From Candidatus Acidulodesulfobacterium acidiphilum (GTDB lineage: Bacteria; SZUA-79; Acidulodesulfobacterales; Acidulodesulfobacteraceae): a DNA stretch of 46,675 bases. A program made the position numbers and the translations under genes. Where the stretch lies: assembly GCA_008534395.1 (NCBI GenBank), contig SHMQ01000017.1, positions 1 through 46,675 of the forward strand. Direction: 5' to 3'. Each line of letters opens with the position of its first letter. The stretch's first letter is position 1. The notes below the pieces were generated by a model that did not search any database, was not told the origin of the DNA, and saw only the letters and a list, made by a program, of their open reading frames with translations. Positions 1-8,321 of this stretch are shown here, piece after piece.

Positions 1-843
1 TACGAGGAAACCTAATATTGCGACTTCCTTGGATTTTCCCGAAGCCAGAGAAAAGATTAATATCTTCCTTAAAAGAGCCGCCATCGCAAGACCTATAAAA
101 GCGCTTAACGCGAATTTATGCCCCTTCAGCTTTTTAACTTCTTCTTCAAGCAGTTCTCTTATTGCCCAAACGATTAACATAGCGCCGAGAATATCGACTA
201 CGGTGGATTCAAAAGCGCCGCCGCCGAAGGCGAATCTGTAGATTTCAAATAAGAACATCAGAAAAACCATAATAGTTGCAATTATTAAAGATATTACAAG
301 GGCAAGGTCAAGCATATAAGAAAACTTCGAACTGAATTTTATTATTTTAGTTTCAAATTTTGTAGACGCTATGTAAAATTTTCCTTCATTTATATATGAA
401 CTTATGATTATATCTAAATTAATATCTATTATTTTATTTACAGATTCAATTATTTCATTTCTTTTTTCGGAGGACTGAATGTTTTTTATAATAACTTTAT
501 GAATAAAATTTCTTATATAGTTCATTGTAGCGCTGACGTAATGCGAAGGCAATTTTATTTCAGAATGAACCTCTCCTATTCTTTTTAACTGCCTTAAATA
601 TTCATTGTCGTATTTTCCGGAAAAAAGATTGAGGAACCAGATTTTTAACTTCTCCCTGTGTCTTGTTCTTATTTCGTCGTTAGGAAGAAATTTGCTGAAA
701 TCGTCGAAGTTTGATATAAATGAATAAACGCCGGAAATAAATTCGTTTACATTTGAATTCATCAGCTCTTTTATTTGCGTTAAATTTGACGCGTCTCCGG
801 CGTCGAAAGAATAAATAAGCTTTATTTTATCAAGGGTTTCCAT
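1..843 (-). CDS. Globin-coupled sensor fused to a PsiE-like membrane domain (3' end outside window)
   Basis: The reading frame starts at ATG 843 and stays open for 281 codons to base 1, so the C-terminus is missing. Residues 1-160 look like a sensor globin (protoglobin/GCS family). The segment RIGEVHSEIKLP (88-99) matches the family pattern around the proximal haem histidine, here H93. From about residue 172 come hydrophobic segments ordered as in PsiE (PF06146): a first helix near 172-200, a second containing VVDILGAMLIVWAIRELL, a basic loop, and a third containing FIGLAMAALLRKILIF. The likely role is gas or redox sensing passed to a membrane domain of unknown function. The gene is divergent from the sulfide:quinone oxidoreductase across an AT-rich gap. 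The globin call is strong; the PsiE call rests on helix layout and loop pattern; the function is inferred. Confidence 0.8.
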   Translation of the reverse strand, partial: METLDKIKLIYSFDAGDASNLTQIKELMNSNVNEFISGVYSFISNFDDFSKFLPNDEIRTRHREKLKIWFLNLFSGKYDNEYLRQLKRIGEVHSEIKLPSHYVSATMNYIRNFIHKVIIKNIQSSEKRNEIIESVNKIIDINLDIIISSYINEGKFYIASTKFETKIIKFSSKFSYMLDLALVISLIIATIMVFLMFLFEIYRFAFGGGAFESTVVDILGAMLIVWAIRELLEEEVKKLKGHKFALSAFIGLAMAALLRKILIFSLASGKSKEVAILGFLV

Positions 844-1111
844 AGCGTTAATATAGATTAATCAATATTTTGATTTTATTAAATTTATAATTTATTCAAT
901 AAACCGGCAATGCGCGGTACGATAATAAAAATATGTTATATATGAATATATGATAATGCAAATATATATTTATAATTATATAGAAATATTTTTATATTTT
1001 TGCTATCATAAATATTATAAAACATATATATAAAATAATCTAATATTTTTTAAATTTTATTTTAAGATTTATTAATAAGTAAAAAATGAAGAAACGGGGG
1101 GATAAATTTAT
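844..1111. promoter_or_regulatory. AT-rich divergent intergenic region with an imperfect inverted repeat
   Basis: This gap separates the divergent globin-sensor and SQR genes and must hold both promoters. It is extremely A/T-rich from about 930 onward. TATGATA followed by GCAAA (949-962) is mirrored by TTTGC followed by TATCATA (999-1010), with a 2-nt offset in the left arm, which could be an operator. A G-run at about 1097-1103 is the probable ribosome binding site for SQR. No small ORF or RNA gene was recognised. Confidence 0.4.
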
Positions 1112-2551
1112 ATGGCTCGCATAGTAGTTTTGGGTTCTGGATTTGCCGGCAACACTGCGGCATTAAATTTAAAAAAAGCGCTGGGGCGTAAACATGAAGT
1201 TGTAGTAATATCGCCGAGAAAACATTTTTCTTATATCCCTTCATGGATATGGGTGGGAGTGGGTTCTATGAAGCCAGAAAAAACTCAGTTCGATCTTACG
1301 CCGGTATATGAAAAGTTTGACATAGAATTTAAAAACGGAGCGGCGGAAGAGATTCATCCGGACGACGTCGACCGATATGTAGTCGTAAAATACAACGACG
1401 GCAAAACGGAACAGGTAAAGTACGATTATTTAATAAACGCTACGGGTCCTAAGCTCAATTTTGCGGCTACGCCGGGACTTGGACCGGATGAAGGCTATTC
1501 TGATTCGGTCTGTAGTTTGCCTCATGCCGTTAAAACAAGGGATAATTTTTTGAAAGCGGTAGAAAAGATGAAAAAGGGCAAAAGGCAAAAGTTTGTCGTC
1601 GGTACTGGACATGGAACCGCCACCTGCCAAGGGGCCGCTTTTGAATATATACATAATTTAGAATTTGAAATTGCGAAGCGGGGACTTCGCAATATGGCGG
1701 ACATAACTTGGATATCCAACGAACCTACGCTGGGCGATTTCGGAGTCGGCGGAGTGGTAGTAAGAAGGAACGGAAACTTTATATCAGGCAAACTTTTTGC
1801 CGAGTCTACTTTTAGGGAAAAGGGCATTAAATGGGTGGACAGGGCGCACGTTAGAAACGTAAAAGAAGGCTCTTTAGATTACGTTAATATTGAAGGAAAA
1901 GAAGGGTCGCTCGATTTTGATTTTGCCATGCTGATTCCGCCGTTTGCCGGTATTTCCATCTCATACATAGATAAGGACGGCAGCGATATTAAAAGCCAAA
2001 TGTGCGTGCCTAGCGGTTTTATGAAAGTAGATGCCGATTATACCTCCGGCGCAAAACCTTTTGAGGAATGGAAAAATTCGGATTGGCCTAAAAAATACAA
2101 TAATTCTTTATATAAAAATATATTTGCGGCAGGAATAGCTTTTGCTCCCCCGCATCCGATAAGCAAGGCTTTTAAAGCGCCGGACGGTACTCTTATAGCT
2201 CCGAGTCCTCCCAGAACCGGCATGGCGTCTGGAATCATAGGCCATACGGTCGCCCTTTCCATTATCGATATGATAAAGAACGGAGCGGCAGAACCCACCT
2301 ATAGCGCATCGATGGCTGAATTCGGGGCAATATGTATAACCTCTATGGGCAAATCGATGACCGGCGGATCGGCCGCTTTATTGACTATGTATCCGGTAAT
2401 TCCAAATTACGATAAATATAAATTCGGCAGAAATTTAAATTACACTTTCGGAGATATAGGTCTTGCCGGACACTGGGTTAAATATATGCTTCATTATTTA
2501 TTTATCTGGAAAATGAAAGGAAAATTTTTATGGCAGTATATTCCCGACTAA
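1112..2551 (+). CDS. sqr: Sulfide:quinone oxidoreductase-like flavoprotein
   Basis: A 479-residue FAD enzyme of the sulfide:quinone oxidoreductase family, expected to oxidise sulfide to polysulfide or sulfur at the cytoplasmic membrane and pass electrons to quinone. The N-terminal dinucleotide-binding motif VLGSGFAGNTAA is at 6-17 and a second FAD-family motif, INATGPKL, at 108-115. Cysteines C134, C172 and C408 sit in contexts matching the three redox cysteines of Acidithiobacillus-type SQR (SVCSLPHA, TATCQGAAFEY, FGAICITSMG). The C-terminus (about 453-479) is hydrophobic and amphipathic, as in SQRs that attach to the membrane. A small ORF follows and may be cotranscribed. Flavocytochrome c sulfide dehydrogenase is related, but the cysteine pattern and tail favour SQR. 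Confidence 0.87.
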   Translation: MARIVVLGSGFAGNTAALNLKKALGRKHEVVVISPRKHFSYIPSWIWVGVGSMKPEKTQFDLTPVYEKFDIEFKNGAAEEIHPDDVDRYVVVKYNDGKTEQVKYDYLINATGPKLNFAATPGLGPDEGYSDSVCSLPHAVKTRDNFLKAVEKMKKGKRQKFVVGTGHGTATCQGAAFEYIHNLEFEIAKRGLRNMADITWISNEPTLGDFGVGGVVVRRNGNFISGKLFAESTFREKGIKWVDRAHVRNVKEGSLDYVNIEGKEGSLDFDFAMLIPPFAGISISYIDKDGSDIKSQMCVPSGFMKVDADYTSGAKPFEEWKNSDWPKKYNNSLYKNIFAAGIAFAPPHPISKAFKAPDGTLIAPSPPRTGMASGIIGHTVALSIIDMIKNGAAEPTYSASMAEFGAICITSMGKSMTGGSAALLTMYPVIPNYDKYKFGRNLNYTFGDIGLAGHWVKYMLHYLFIWKMKGKFLWQYIPD

Positions 2552-2646
2552 TGAAAATATTTGGAGAAATAAGCTATATTTAAGGATAAATTGCCGTATC
2601 TATTATGAAATATAAATGCAATATGAATAGGAGGATTATATTTATT

Positions 2647-2841
2647 ATGGAAAATAAAAAAGATGACGATTTAATGGAATACGTTCCTTACACGAGCGAT
2701 TCCAGATCTTTTATCGCGCCTACGCAATACACGCTTTTTACTAGATTGTTTATCCCTTGGCAGTTAATAAAATTTGCCCATTATAATATTAAGATGCTAA
2801 GAATTTTGTCTAAAGGACACGGCAGATTTATGGATGAATAA
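2647..2841 (+). CDS. Small uncharacterised protein downstream of SQR
   Basis: A 64-residue ORF beginning MENKKDDDLMEYVPYTSD. An upstream in-frame ATG at 2605 would add 14 residues, but AGGAGG at 2629-2634 lies between the two and favours ATG 2647. The N-terminal half is acidic; the C-terminal half (FTRLFIPWQLIKFAHYNIK) is aromatic, basic and amphipathic and could lie on a membrane surface. It begins about 95 bases after the SQR stop on the same strand, so cotranscription and a role beside SQR are plausible but unproven. No known family was recognised. Confidence 0.6.
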   Translation: MENKKDDDLMEYVPYTSDSRSFIAPTQYTLFTRLFIPWQLIKFAHYNIKMLRILSKGHGRFMDE

Positions 2842-2864
2842 AAAAAGATTAATTGCCGTATCGT

Positions 2865-2894
2865 TTGACAATTTTAGCCTTAAAATTATATAAT
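2865..2894 (+). promoter_or_regulatory. Consensus sigma70 promoter for thiE, probably leaderless
   Basis: A perfect -35 box TTGACA (2865-2870) and a perfect -10 box TATAAT (2889-2894) are separated by 18 bases. Only six bases (TAAAAA) lie between the -10 box and the thiE ATG at 2901, so the expected transcription start falls on or next to the A of the start codon. No Shine-Dalgarno sequence is visible. Confidence 0.7.
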
Positions 2895-2900
2895 TAAAAA

Positions 2901-3548
2901 ATGCCGAATACGGATGCTTCTTGGTTTAATTTTAATATATACTTAATAGGGGACAAAAATTTTTTTAATAACGACGAAGAGTATATTGACGCTCTCGATG
3001 AAGCTTTCGGCGCAGGTTTAAAAGCTTTTCAGCTCAGGCAGAAAGATGTTTCCGTACGCGATTTTATAAAAATTGGAGATAAGATAAGAGGCTTGATATT
3101 TAAAAAATATCCCGACGTTAAGTTTTTTGTTAACGAGAGGGCGGATGCCGCAGCAGTTCTTTCTGCAGACGGCGTACATCTAAATATTAACGCTCCGCCG
3201 ATTAAATCGGTTAAAGAAAAATTTAAAGGCTTAAAAATTTTTTATTCTTCTCACTCCATAGAAGATGCCGTCGATGCTGAAAAAAACGGAGCCGATTTTA
3301 TAACTTTCAGTCCCGTTTTTAAAACTAAAAAACAGGATTTTTTTCACGGCGCAGACGTTTTAAAAAAAGTTGTTAATGTCATGAAAATTCCGGTTTTTGC
3401 GCTCGGCGGCATAAACGAGTTTAATATACCGGAAATTAAAAAATCGGGATGCAGGTTTATTGCCATCCAATCTTCGCTGTTAAGTTTAAATAAAAAAGAT
3501 ATAGGCAAAAAAGTAAAAGCAATGATAAAGATTCTTAATGGAAAATAA
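2901..3548 (+). CDS. thiE: Thiamine phosphate synthase
   Basis: A 215-residue TIM-barrel protein of the ThiE/TenI family. ThiE joins hydroxymethylpyrimidine diphosphate to thiazole phosphate to form thiamine phosphate. Recognisable family segments are FQLRQKD (diphosphate-binding region), ADGVHLN, the SHSIEDAVDAEKNGADFITFSPVFKTK region and the phosphate-binding strand PVFALGGINE. The size is typical. TenI is a close relative, but position immediately before thiC (15-base gap) supports ThiE. Its start lies just after a consensus promoter, giving a probable leaderless mRNA. Confidence 0.87.
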   Translation: MPNTDASWFNFNIYLIGDKNFFNNDEEYIDALDEAFGAGLKAFQLRQKDVSVRDFIKIGDKIRGLIFKKYPDVKFFVNERADAAAVLSADGVHLNINAPPIKSVKEKFKGLKIFYSSHSIEDAVDAEKNGADFITFSPVFKTKKQDFFHGADVLKKVVNVMKIPVFALGGINEFNIPEIKKSGCRFIAIQSSLLSLNKKDIGKKVKAMIKILNGK

Positions 3549-3563
3549 GGTAAATTTAAAATT

Positions 3564-4871
3564 ATGAAATATATAAATCAGATATCTGCCGCAAGACAAA
3601 ATATTGTTACCGATGAAATGAAAGCGTGCGCTTTGGCAGAAGGAGTCGCTCCCGAAAAGATATGCGAAGACGTTATGAACGGTTTTACCGTCATAACGAA
3701 AAACAGATTAAGAGATATAAAGCCTCTTGCCGTAGGCAAAGATTTAAAAACTAAAGTAAATGCCAATATAGGTTCTTCCGGCGATAATCACGACATCGAA
3801 GAAGAGTTGGAAAAGTTAAATGCGGCAATAAAAAGCGGCGCTGACGCCGTTATGGATTTATCTACCGGCGGCAACATAGTAGAATTCAGGTTGTATATAT
3901 TAAAAAATTCGTCCGTTCCTATCGGTACGGTGCCTCTTTATGAAGCCTTTCAACCCGCGGTCGAAAAAGGTATCGTTAACCCTAATTCCCCTGATTTTAT
4001 TGACAAATTCGATCCCGAATACCTTTTCGACGTTATAGAAAGACAGTGCGAAGAAGGCGTGGATTTTATTACCGTCCACTGCGGCTTAACTTTAAAAGCT
4101 ATAAGTACGATGAATATGCAGACCAGGATTATGGGTATAGTATCAAGGGGCGGTTCGTTAATTGCGTCGTGGATGATAAGAAACAACAAAGAAAATCCTT
4201 TATATGAAAATTATGAAAGACTGCTTAAAATTGCCAAGAAAAACGACGTAGTTTTAAGCCTCGGCGACGGATTAAGACCGGGATGCCTGCATGACGCTAC
4301 CGATAGAGCCCAGATTACCGAATTAATTACGCTTGGAGAACTGCAGAAAAAAGCGCTCGAAGAAGGCGTTCAGGTAATGATAGAAGGGCCGGGGCACGTT
4401 CCTTTAAATCAGGTAGAAGAAAATATAAAATTAGAAAAAAGTTTATGCAACGGCGCTCCTTTTTATGTTTTAGGTCCGTTAGTTACGGATATTGCCCCCG
4501 GCTACGACCATATTACCAGCGCCATAGGCGGCGCGATAGCCGCCGGAGCGGGAGCCGATTTTCTGTGCTACGTCACCCCCGCCGAACATTTAAGGCTTCC
4601 TTCGGTATCGGACGTTAAAGAAGGCGTTATAGCCGCAAAGATTGCCGCCCATGCAGGCGATATAGCCAAAGGAATAAAGGGCGCAGCAAATTTTGATTTA
4701 GAGATGAGCAAAAATAGGCGGGCTATGAACTGGGAAAAACAGTACGAATGTGCTTTAGATCCCGAAAGAGCCAGAGAAATGAGAGCCTCCCTGCCCCTTA
4801 AAGACGATAAAGTGTGTTCTATGTGTTCTTCATACTGCTCTATAAAATTAAATTCTTCGTTTATTAAATAA
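3564..4871 (+). CDS. thiC: Phosphomethylpyrimidine synthase, short form
   Basis: A 435-residue ThiC, the radical SAM enzyme that rearranges aminoimidazole ribotide into hydroxymethylpyrimidine phosphate. Hallmarks are MDLSTGG, EGPGHVPLNQ, the TDIAPGYDHITSAIGGA block and YVTPAEHLRLP. The C-terminal cluster motif reads CSMCSSYC (C418, C421, C425), the CX2CX3C spacing of short clostridial or archaeal-type ThiC rather than the CX2CX4C of the roughly 630-residue enterobacterial form. It lies 15 bases after thiE and is presumably cotranscribed. No TPP riboswitch was recognised upstream. Confidence 0.96.
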   Translation: MKYINQISAARQNIVTDEMKACALAEGVAPEKICEDVMNGFTVITKNRLRDIKPLAVGKDLKTKVNANIGSSGDNHDIEEELEKLNAAIKSGADAVMDLSTGGNIVEFRLYILKNSSVPIGTVPLYEAFQPAVEKGIVNPNSPDFIDKFDPEYLFDVIERQCEEGVDFITVHCGLTLKAISTMNMQTRIMGIVSRGGSLIASWMIRNNKENPLYENYERLLKIAKKNDVVLSLGDGLRPGCLHDATDRAQITELITLGELQKKALEEGVQVMIEGPGHVPLNQVEENIKLEKSLCNGAPFYVLGPLVTDIAPGYDHITSAIGGAIAAGAGADFLCYVTPAEHLRLPSVSDVKEGVIAAKIAAHAGDIAKGIKGAANFDLEMSKNRRAMNWEKQYECALDPERAREMRASLPLKDDKVCSMCSSYCSIKLNSSFIK

Positions 4872-4923
4872 AATTCGTCGTTTATATTTAAGCGAGTTTA
4901 AATAATTTCGTCGTTTATTTTAA
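4851..4923. repeat. Three short direct repeats around the thiC stop and following gap
   Basis: An imperfect unit of about 18 bases, AATTCGTCGTTTATATTTAA-like, occurs at 4851-4868 (inside the thiC 3' end), 4872-4890 and 4905-4923. The shared core is TTCGTCGTTTAT, with one substitution in the first copy. It looks like local duplication of the gene end; a binding site upstream of the DUF815 gene is possible but nothing supports that directly. Confidence 0.5.
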
Positions 4924-4964
4924 ATTCATCTAAAAACAAAATAAAAAAATATTAATATATTATT

Positions 4965-5906
4965 ATGGATGAACTCCTTGAAGAAGTGCGCAATATTAAC
5001 GCTATTATATCGGAAGTTTATTTAAAACTTAAAGATAAATATAACGGCGGTAACGATGCGGATACGATTAGCGAACGCAGTATTATACGTTACGACGATA
5101 CGCTGTTAGATAAATCAGGTTCGTTTAAGTTTTTTAAGGTTAACGGCAGTTACATGCTTAAGCCTTTATCTGAAGCCAATCTTGAACATCCGCCTTCCGG
5201 ATATTCACTCTCCCTTTCGGATTTTATCGGAATCGACCAAATAATAAAAGAGGTTTTCAGGAATACTATGAAATTTGCTTCCGGCAAACCCGCCAATAAC
5301 GTTCTTTTGTGGGGCGACAGAGGAACGGGCAAGTCCTCGTTAATCAGGGCTATAGCAAAATCTTTCGGCGAACCTCCTTATATCGATAAAATTAAATTTA
5401 TAGAAGTAGTCGAAGATACGGCGGAAATGATATACGAATTAATTACAATTTTAAAGGCGAAATCATCACGATTTATATTGATTTTTGACGATATTGCTTA
5501 CGATGCCGATTCTATGTTCTATAAAAAGCTTAAATCTATGCTTGACGGCGGGCTTGACGAACTTCCCGAAAATATTATAATTTATGCGACTTCCAATAAA
5601 CGCCATCTTACCGCCGAAAAATTTAAAAAAGAAAATTTAAATTCCACTGAATTTATTCATCCGGAAGAAGAAGCGGAAGAAGGGCTTTCTTTAAGCGACA
5701 GATTCGGTCTGTCATATGGGCTTTACAGTTTCAGCCAGGATACGTTTTTAAAAATAGTCGAACTTTATATAAAGAAATACGGTATAAAAATATCTTCTCT
5801 CGATATGGACGAAATCAGAAAAAATGCTCTTAATTTTGCTTTAATTAAGGGTTCCAGATCGGGGAGGACGGCAAAACAGTTTGTAATTAACTTGATAAAA
5901 GATTAA
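4965..5906 (+). CDS. DUF815-family AAA+ ATPase
   Basis: A 313-residue P-loop ATPase. Walker A GDRGTGKSS lies near residue 117 and Walker B-like FILIFDDIAYD in the middle; IIIYATSNKRHL resembles the sensor I strand. The segments LSDRFGLSYGLYSFSQDTFL and GSRSGRTAKQF match the pattern of DUF815 (PF05673), a bacterial AAA+ family of unknown role. The first 100 residues are less conserved and probably form a helical recognition domain. It stands between thiC and the diguanylate cyclase with no shared function apparent. No Shine-Dalgarno sequence is visible before ATG 4965. Confidence 0.85.
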   Translation: MDELLEEVRNINAIISEVYLKLKDKYNGGNDADTISERSIIRYDDTLLDKSGSFKFFKVNGSYMLKPLSEANLEHPPSGYSLSLSDFIGIDQIIKEVFRNTMKFASGKPANNVLLWGDRGTGKSSLIRAIAKSFGEPPYIDKIKFIEVVEDTAEMIYELITILKAKSSRFILIFDDIAYDADSMFYKKLKSMLDGGLDELPENIIIYATSNKRHLTAEKFKKENLNSTEFIHPEEEAEEGLSLSDRFGLSYGLYSFSQDTFLKIVELYIKKYGIKISSLDMDEIRKNALNFALIKGSRSGRTAKQFVINLIKD

Positions 5907-5999
5907 AAAAAAATTGCTTGCAAATTTTTATAAAAGTTATAAAATCTTTAAATATATTATAAGTTAAATTAATATGAAAGAAACATATTAAAAAACAAC

Positions 6000-8321
6000 A
6001 TGTCTGAAATAAAATATTCCGTTAAATACAGGCCTAAGATGTCCATAAGGACAAAGCTTATTCTGTCTTTTTCGTTATCCATTTTAATACCTCTTATACT
6101 TTTATCCGTTGCAAACACTTATATTTTTAAAAATCAGACAAAAAAAGAAAATTTAAACAAAGTGCGTATAACGTTAAGCGGAGCGCAAAGGATTTACTAT
6201 TCTCAGGCAAACCGTCTAAAGAATGCTTTTTTGATAAGTTCTAACAACCCTTATCTGATAAAAGCGGTTATTGATAAAAATATATTTTTTCAAAATTCTT
6301 TAATTAAATCTTACAAAAAAGCTTTTAGTTTCGCCGACTATATAGGAATAACAGACGGCGAAGGCCATATAACGTCGTCTGTTACCGGAGACGGAAAAGG
6401 TCTTAAGCCGTCTTTAGACGGCATAATATTTAAAGCGTTCAGGACTGGTTTTCCTATCGTGAAGACCGCTATTATTAGAAAATCTACGCTTATCGATATG
6501 GGCATTAAACTGTCTAATGGCACTTCCAATATGTTTCTGGTAACCGTTGTACCTTTTATACACGACGGACGTACGGTCGGTTCCATATTCGGATTGATAA
6601 GCTTAAACAACAATGCGTATCTTCCCGAAACTATTTATAACGAGTATCATTTAAAAACCGCCGTATTTGCCTCTCTTTTTAACAGGCAGGTATGTTTAAG
6701 CACCCTGAAAATACCGGGGAATATTTTCGGCATAGGTTCAAGACTTCCCGAATATATTCACGAGAAGATTATGTCCGGCAAGGATTTTATAAAAGAGTTG
6801 AATTACAATGGAGAAACCGTTTTTGCCGCTTTTCATCCCATAAAAAATATAAAAGGAAAGACTATAGGTTCTATCGCGGTATTTATTTCTAACAGGCGCT
6901 ATGAAACGCTGTTCAGAAAAACGGCTGAATATGCTATATTTATAATATTTATAGGACTTTTAATATCTTTCGTTATATCTTACTTTGCCTCAAAAGACAC
7001 TTTAAATCCTATTTCCGCTTTAAGAACGGCAATTAAAGAATTTACTTCGGGCGATTTAAACACAAAGCTTATAATCGATACCAAAGACGAGTTTGAATCG
7101 ATAGGAAAAGGTTTTACGGAAATGGCCGCTACCGTTAAAGACAGAGAAGAAAGAATGGAGAAATATAATTTGTTTTCGGACTTTTTAGTCGGGTCTTTGG
7201 ATTTCGACAAGATAATATCTTCCACTTTAAATATTTTAGAAGAGTTGCTGAATATTTCTTCGGGAATAATTTATATATACAGTAAAAGCGGAAAATTTAA
7301 AGCAGGTAATTCTGAATCAGGCAATCATGAAGGCGATAATGAAAAATCGGATTTAAATAGCGGCGATAGCAGCAGTACGGACGACGATTTAACTTTGGAA
7401 AGCGCCGAAGAAGGCTATTTAATACCCTATCAATTTTACGGGATAAGAAAATTTATCGCAAATAAAATAAACGCTTACGAAGGAATGGCGGGACACTGCC
7501 TTAAAGACAGAAAAACGATATGGTTTCACGATATTCCGGAAAACGCTATGATTTTTAAGGAAAAGCTTATGGAAAGAGGAGGCGAAGGCATGGCTATAGA
7601 TTACGGTTTCTGTGAAGTGTTTCCGAAAGATATAGTTTGGCTTCCGCTTTATATAGGCGGCGTAAACGTGGGCGTACTGATGGTATCTTCTATTTACGGT
7701 TTTAAAAAAGAAGATATAGCGTTTTTAGAGCATGCCGTCAAAGAACTTTCCGTATCTTTGGATAATGCGAGGATTCACCGTAAAATTAACGAACTTTCTA
7801 TAACCGACGAACTTACAGGACTTTATAATAGACGAAAGATGGGCGAAGTTATAGAACTTGAATTTAATAAAGCAAAAAGATACGGAAACAGCTTGTCCGT
7901 TATGATTTTAGACATCGACCATTTTAAGCGTATTAACGATTTTTACGGACATAAAACCGGAGATACCGTCCTGTCTAAAATAGGCGGTATTTTAAACCGC
8001 AACATAAGAACTATAGACACTGCCGTCAGATACGGCGGCGAAGAATTCGTTATTATTTTACCTCAGACGGATTTTAACGGAGCCGTTATTTCAGCAAAGA
8101 AAATAAAAAATTTAATAAGAAAACAAAATTTTACCCAGATTCAAGGAGAAGTTACCGTCTCAATAGGAATAGCTTCTCTTCCCGACGATAATATTAATAC
8201 GGTTGACGATATTTTAAAAATAGCCGACGACTTTCTATACGAAGCCAAAAATAGCGGAAGAAACAGAATTATCGGCGAGCACGGCGGCAAAAAATTCGAG
8301 ATAACCGAAGATGAGCAATAA
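6000..8321 (+). CDS. Membrane sensor diguanylate cyclase (sensor-HAMP-GAF-GGDEF)
   Basis: A 773-residue protein predicted to make cyclic di-GMP. An N-terminal transmembrane helix (about 18-45) precedes an extracytoplasmic sensor region to about 300, resembling a double-Cache domain. A second helix (IFIIFIGLLISFVISYFA) follows, then a HAMP-like linker and a GAF-like domain at roughly 390-600. That domain holds a low-complexity insert rich in G, N, E, S and D. The C-terminal GGDEF domain is intact: signature GGEEF at 679-683 and the inhibitory site RTID at 670-673, five residues before it, so product inhibition is expected. No EAL domain is present. The last 11 bases overlap the start of the ROK kinase. 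Confidence 0.9.
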   Translation: MSEIKYSVKYRPKMSIRTKLILSFSLSILIPLILLSVANTYIFKNQTKKENLNKVRITLSGAQRIYYSQANRLKNAFLISSNNPYLIKAVIDKNIFFQNSLIKSYKKAFSFADYIGITDGEGHITSSVTGDGKGLKPSLDGIIFKAFRTGFPIVKTAIIRKSTLIDMGIKLSNGTSNMFLVTVVPFIHDGRTVGSIFGLISLNNNAYLPETIYNEYHLKTAVFASLFNRQVCLSTLKIPGNIFGIGSRLPEYIHEKIMSGKDFIKELNYNGETVFAAFHPIKNIKGKTIGSIAVFISNRRYETLFRKTAEYAIFIIFIGLLISFVISYFASKDTLNPISALRTAIKEFTSGDLNTKLIIDTKDEFESIGKGFTEMAATVKDREERMEKYNLFSDFLVGSLDFDKIISSTLNILEELLNISSGIIYIYSKSGKFKAGNSESGNHEGDNEKSDLNSGDSSSTDDDLTLESAEEGYLIPYQFYGIRKFIANKINAYEGMAGHCLKDRKTIWFHDIPENAMIFKEKLMERGGEGMAIDYGFCEVFPKDIVWLPLYIGGVNVGVLMVSSIYGFKKEDIAFLEHAVKELSVSLDNARIHRKINELSITDELTGLYNRRKMGEVIELEFNKAKRYGNSLSVMILDIDHFKRINDFYGHKTGDTVLSKIGGILNRNIRTIDTAVRYGGEEFVIILPQTDFNGAVISAKKIKNLIRKQNFTQIQGEVTVSIGIASLPDDNINTVDDILKIADDFLYEAKNSGRNRIIGEHGGKKFEITEDEQ

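Noticed and set aside
29-241. Plus-strand ORF of 70 codons at the left edge
   Set aside because: It lies antisense to the globin-PsiE gene, whose frame is open for 281 codons with recognisable motifs; the plus-strand product has no family features.
2552-2900. TPP riboswitch upstream of thiE-thiC
   Set aside because: None of the conserved THI-box core (CTGAGA, ACCTGA-type segments) is present, and the promoter sits directly against the start codon, leaving no leader.
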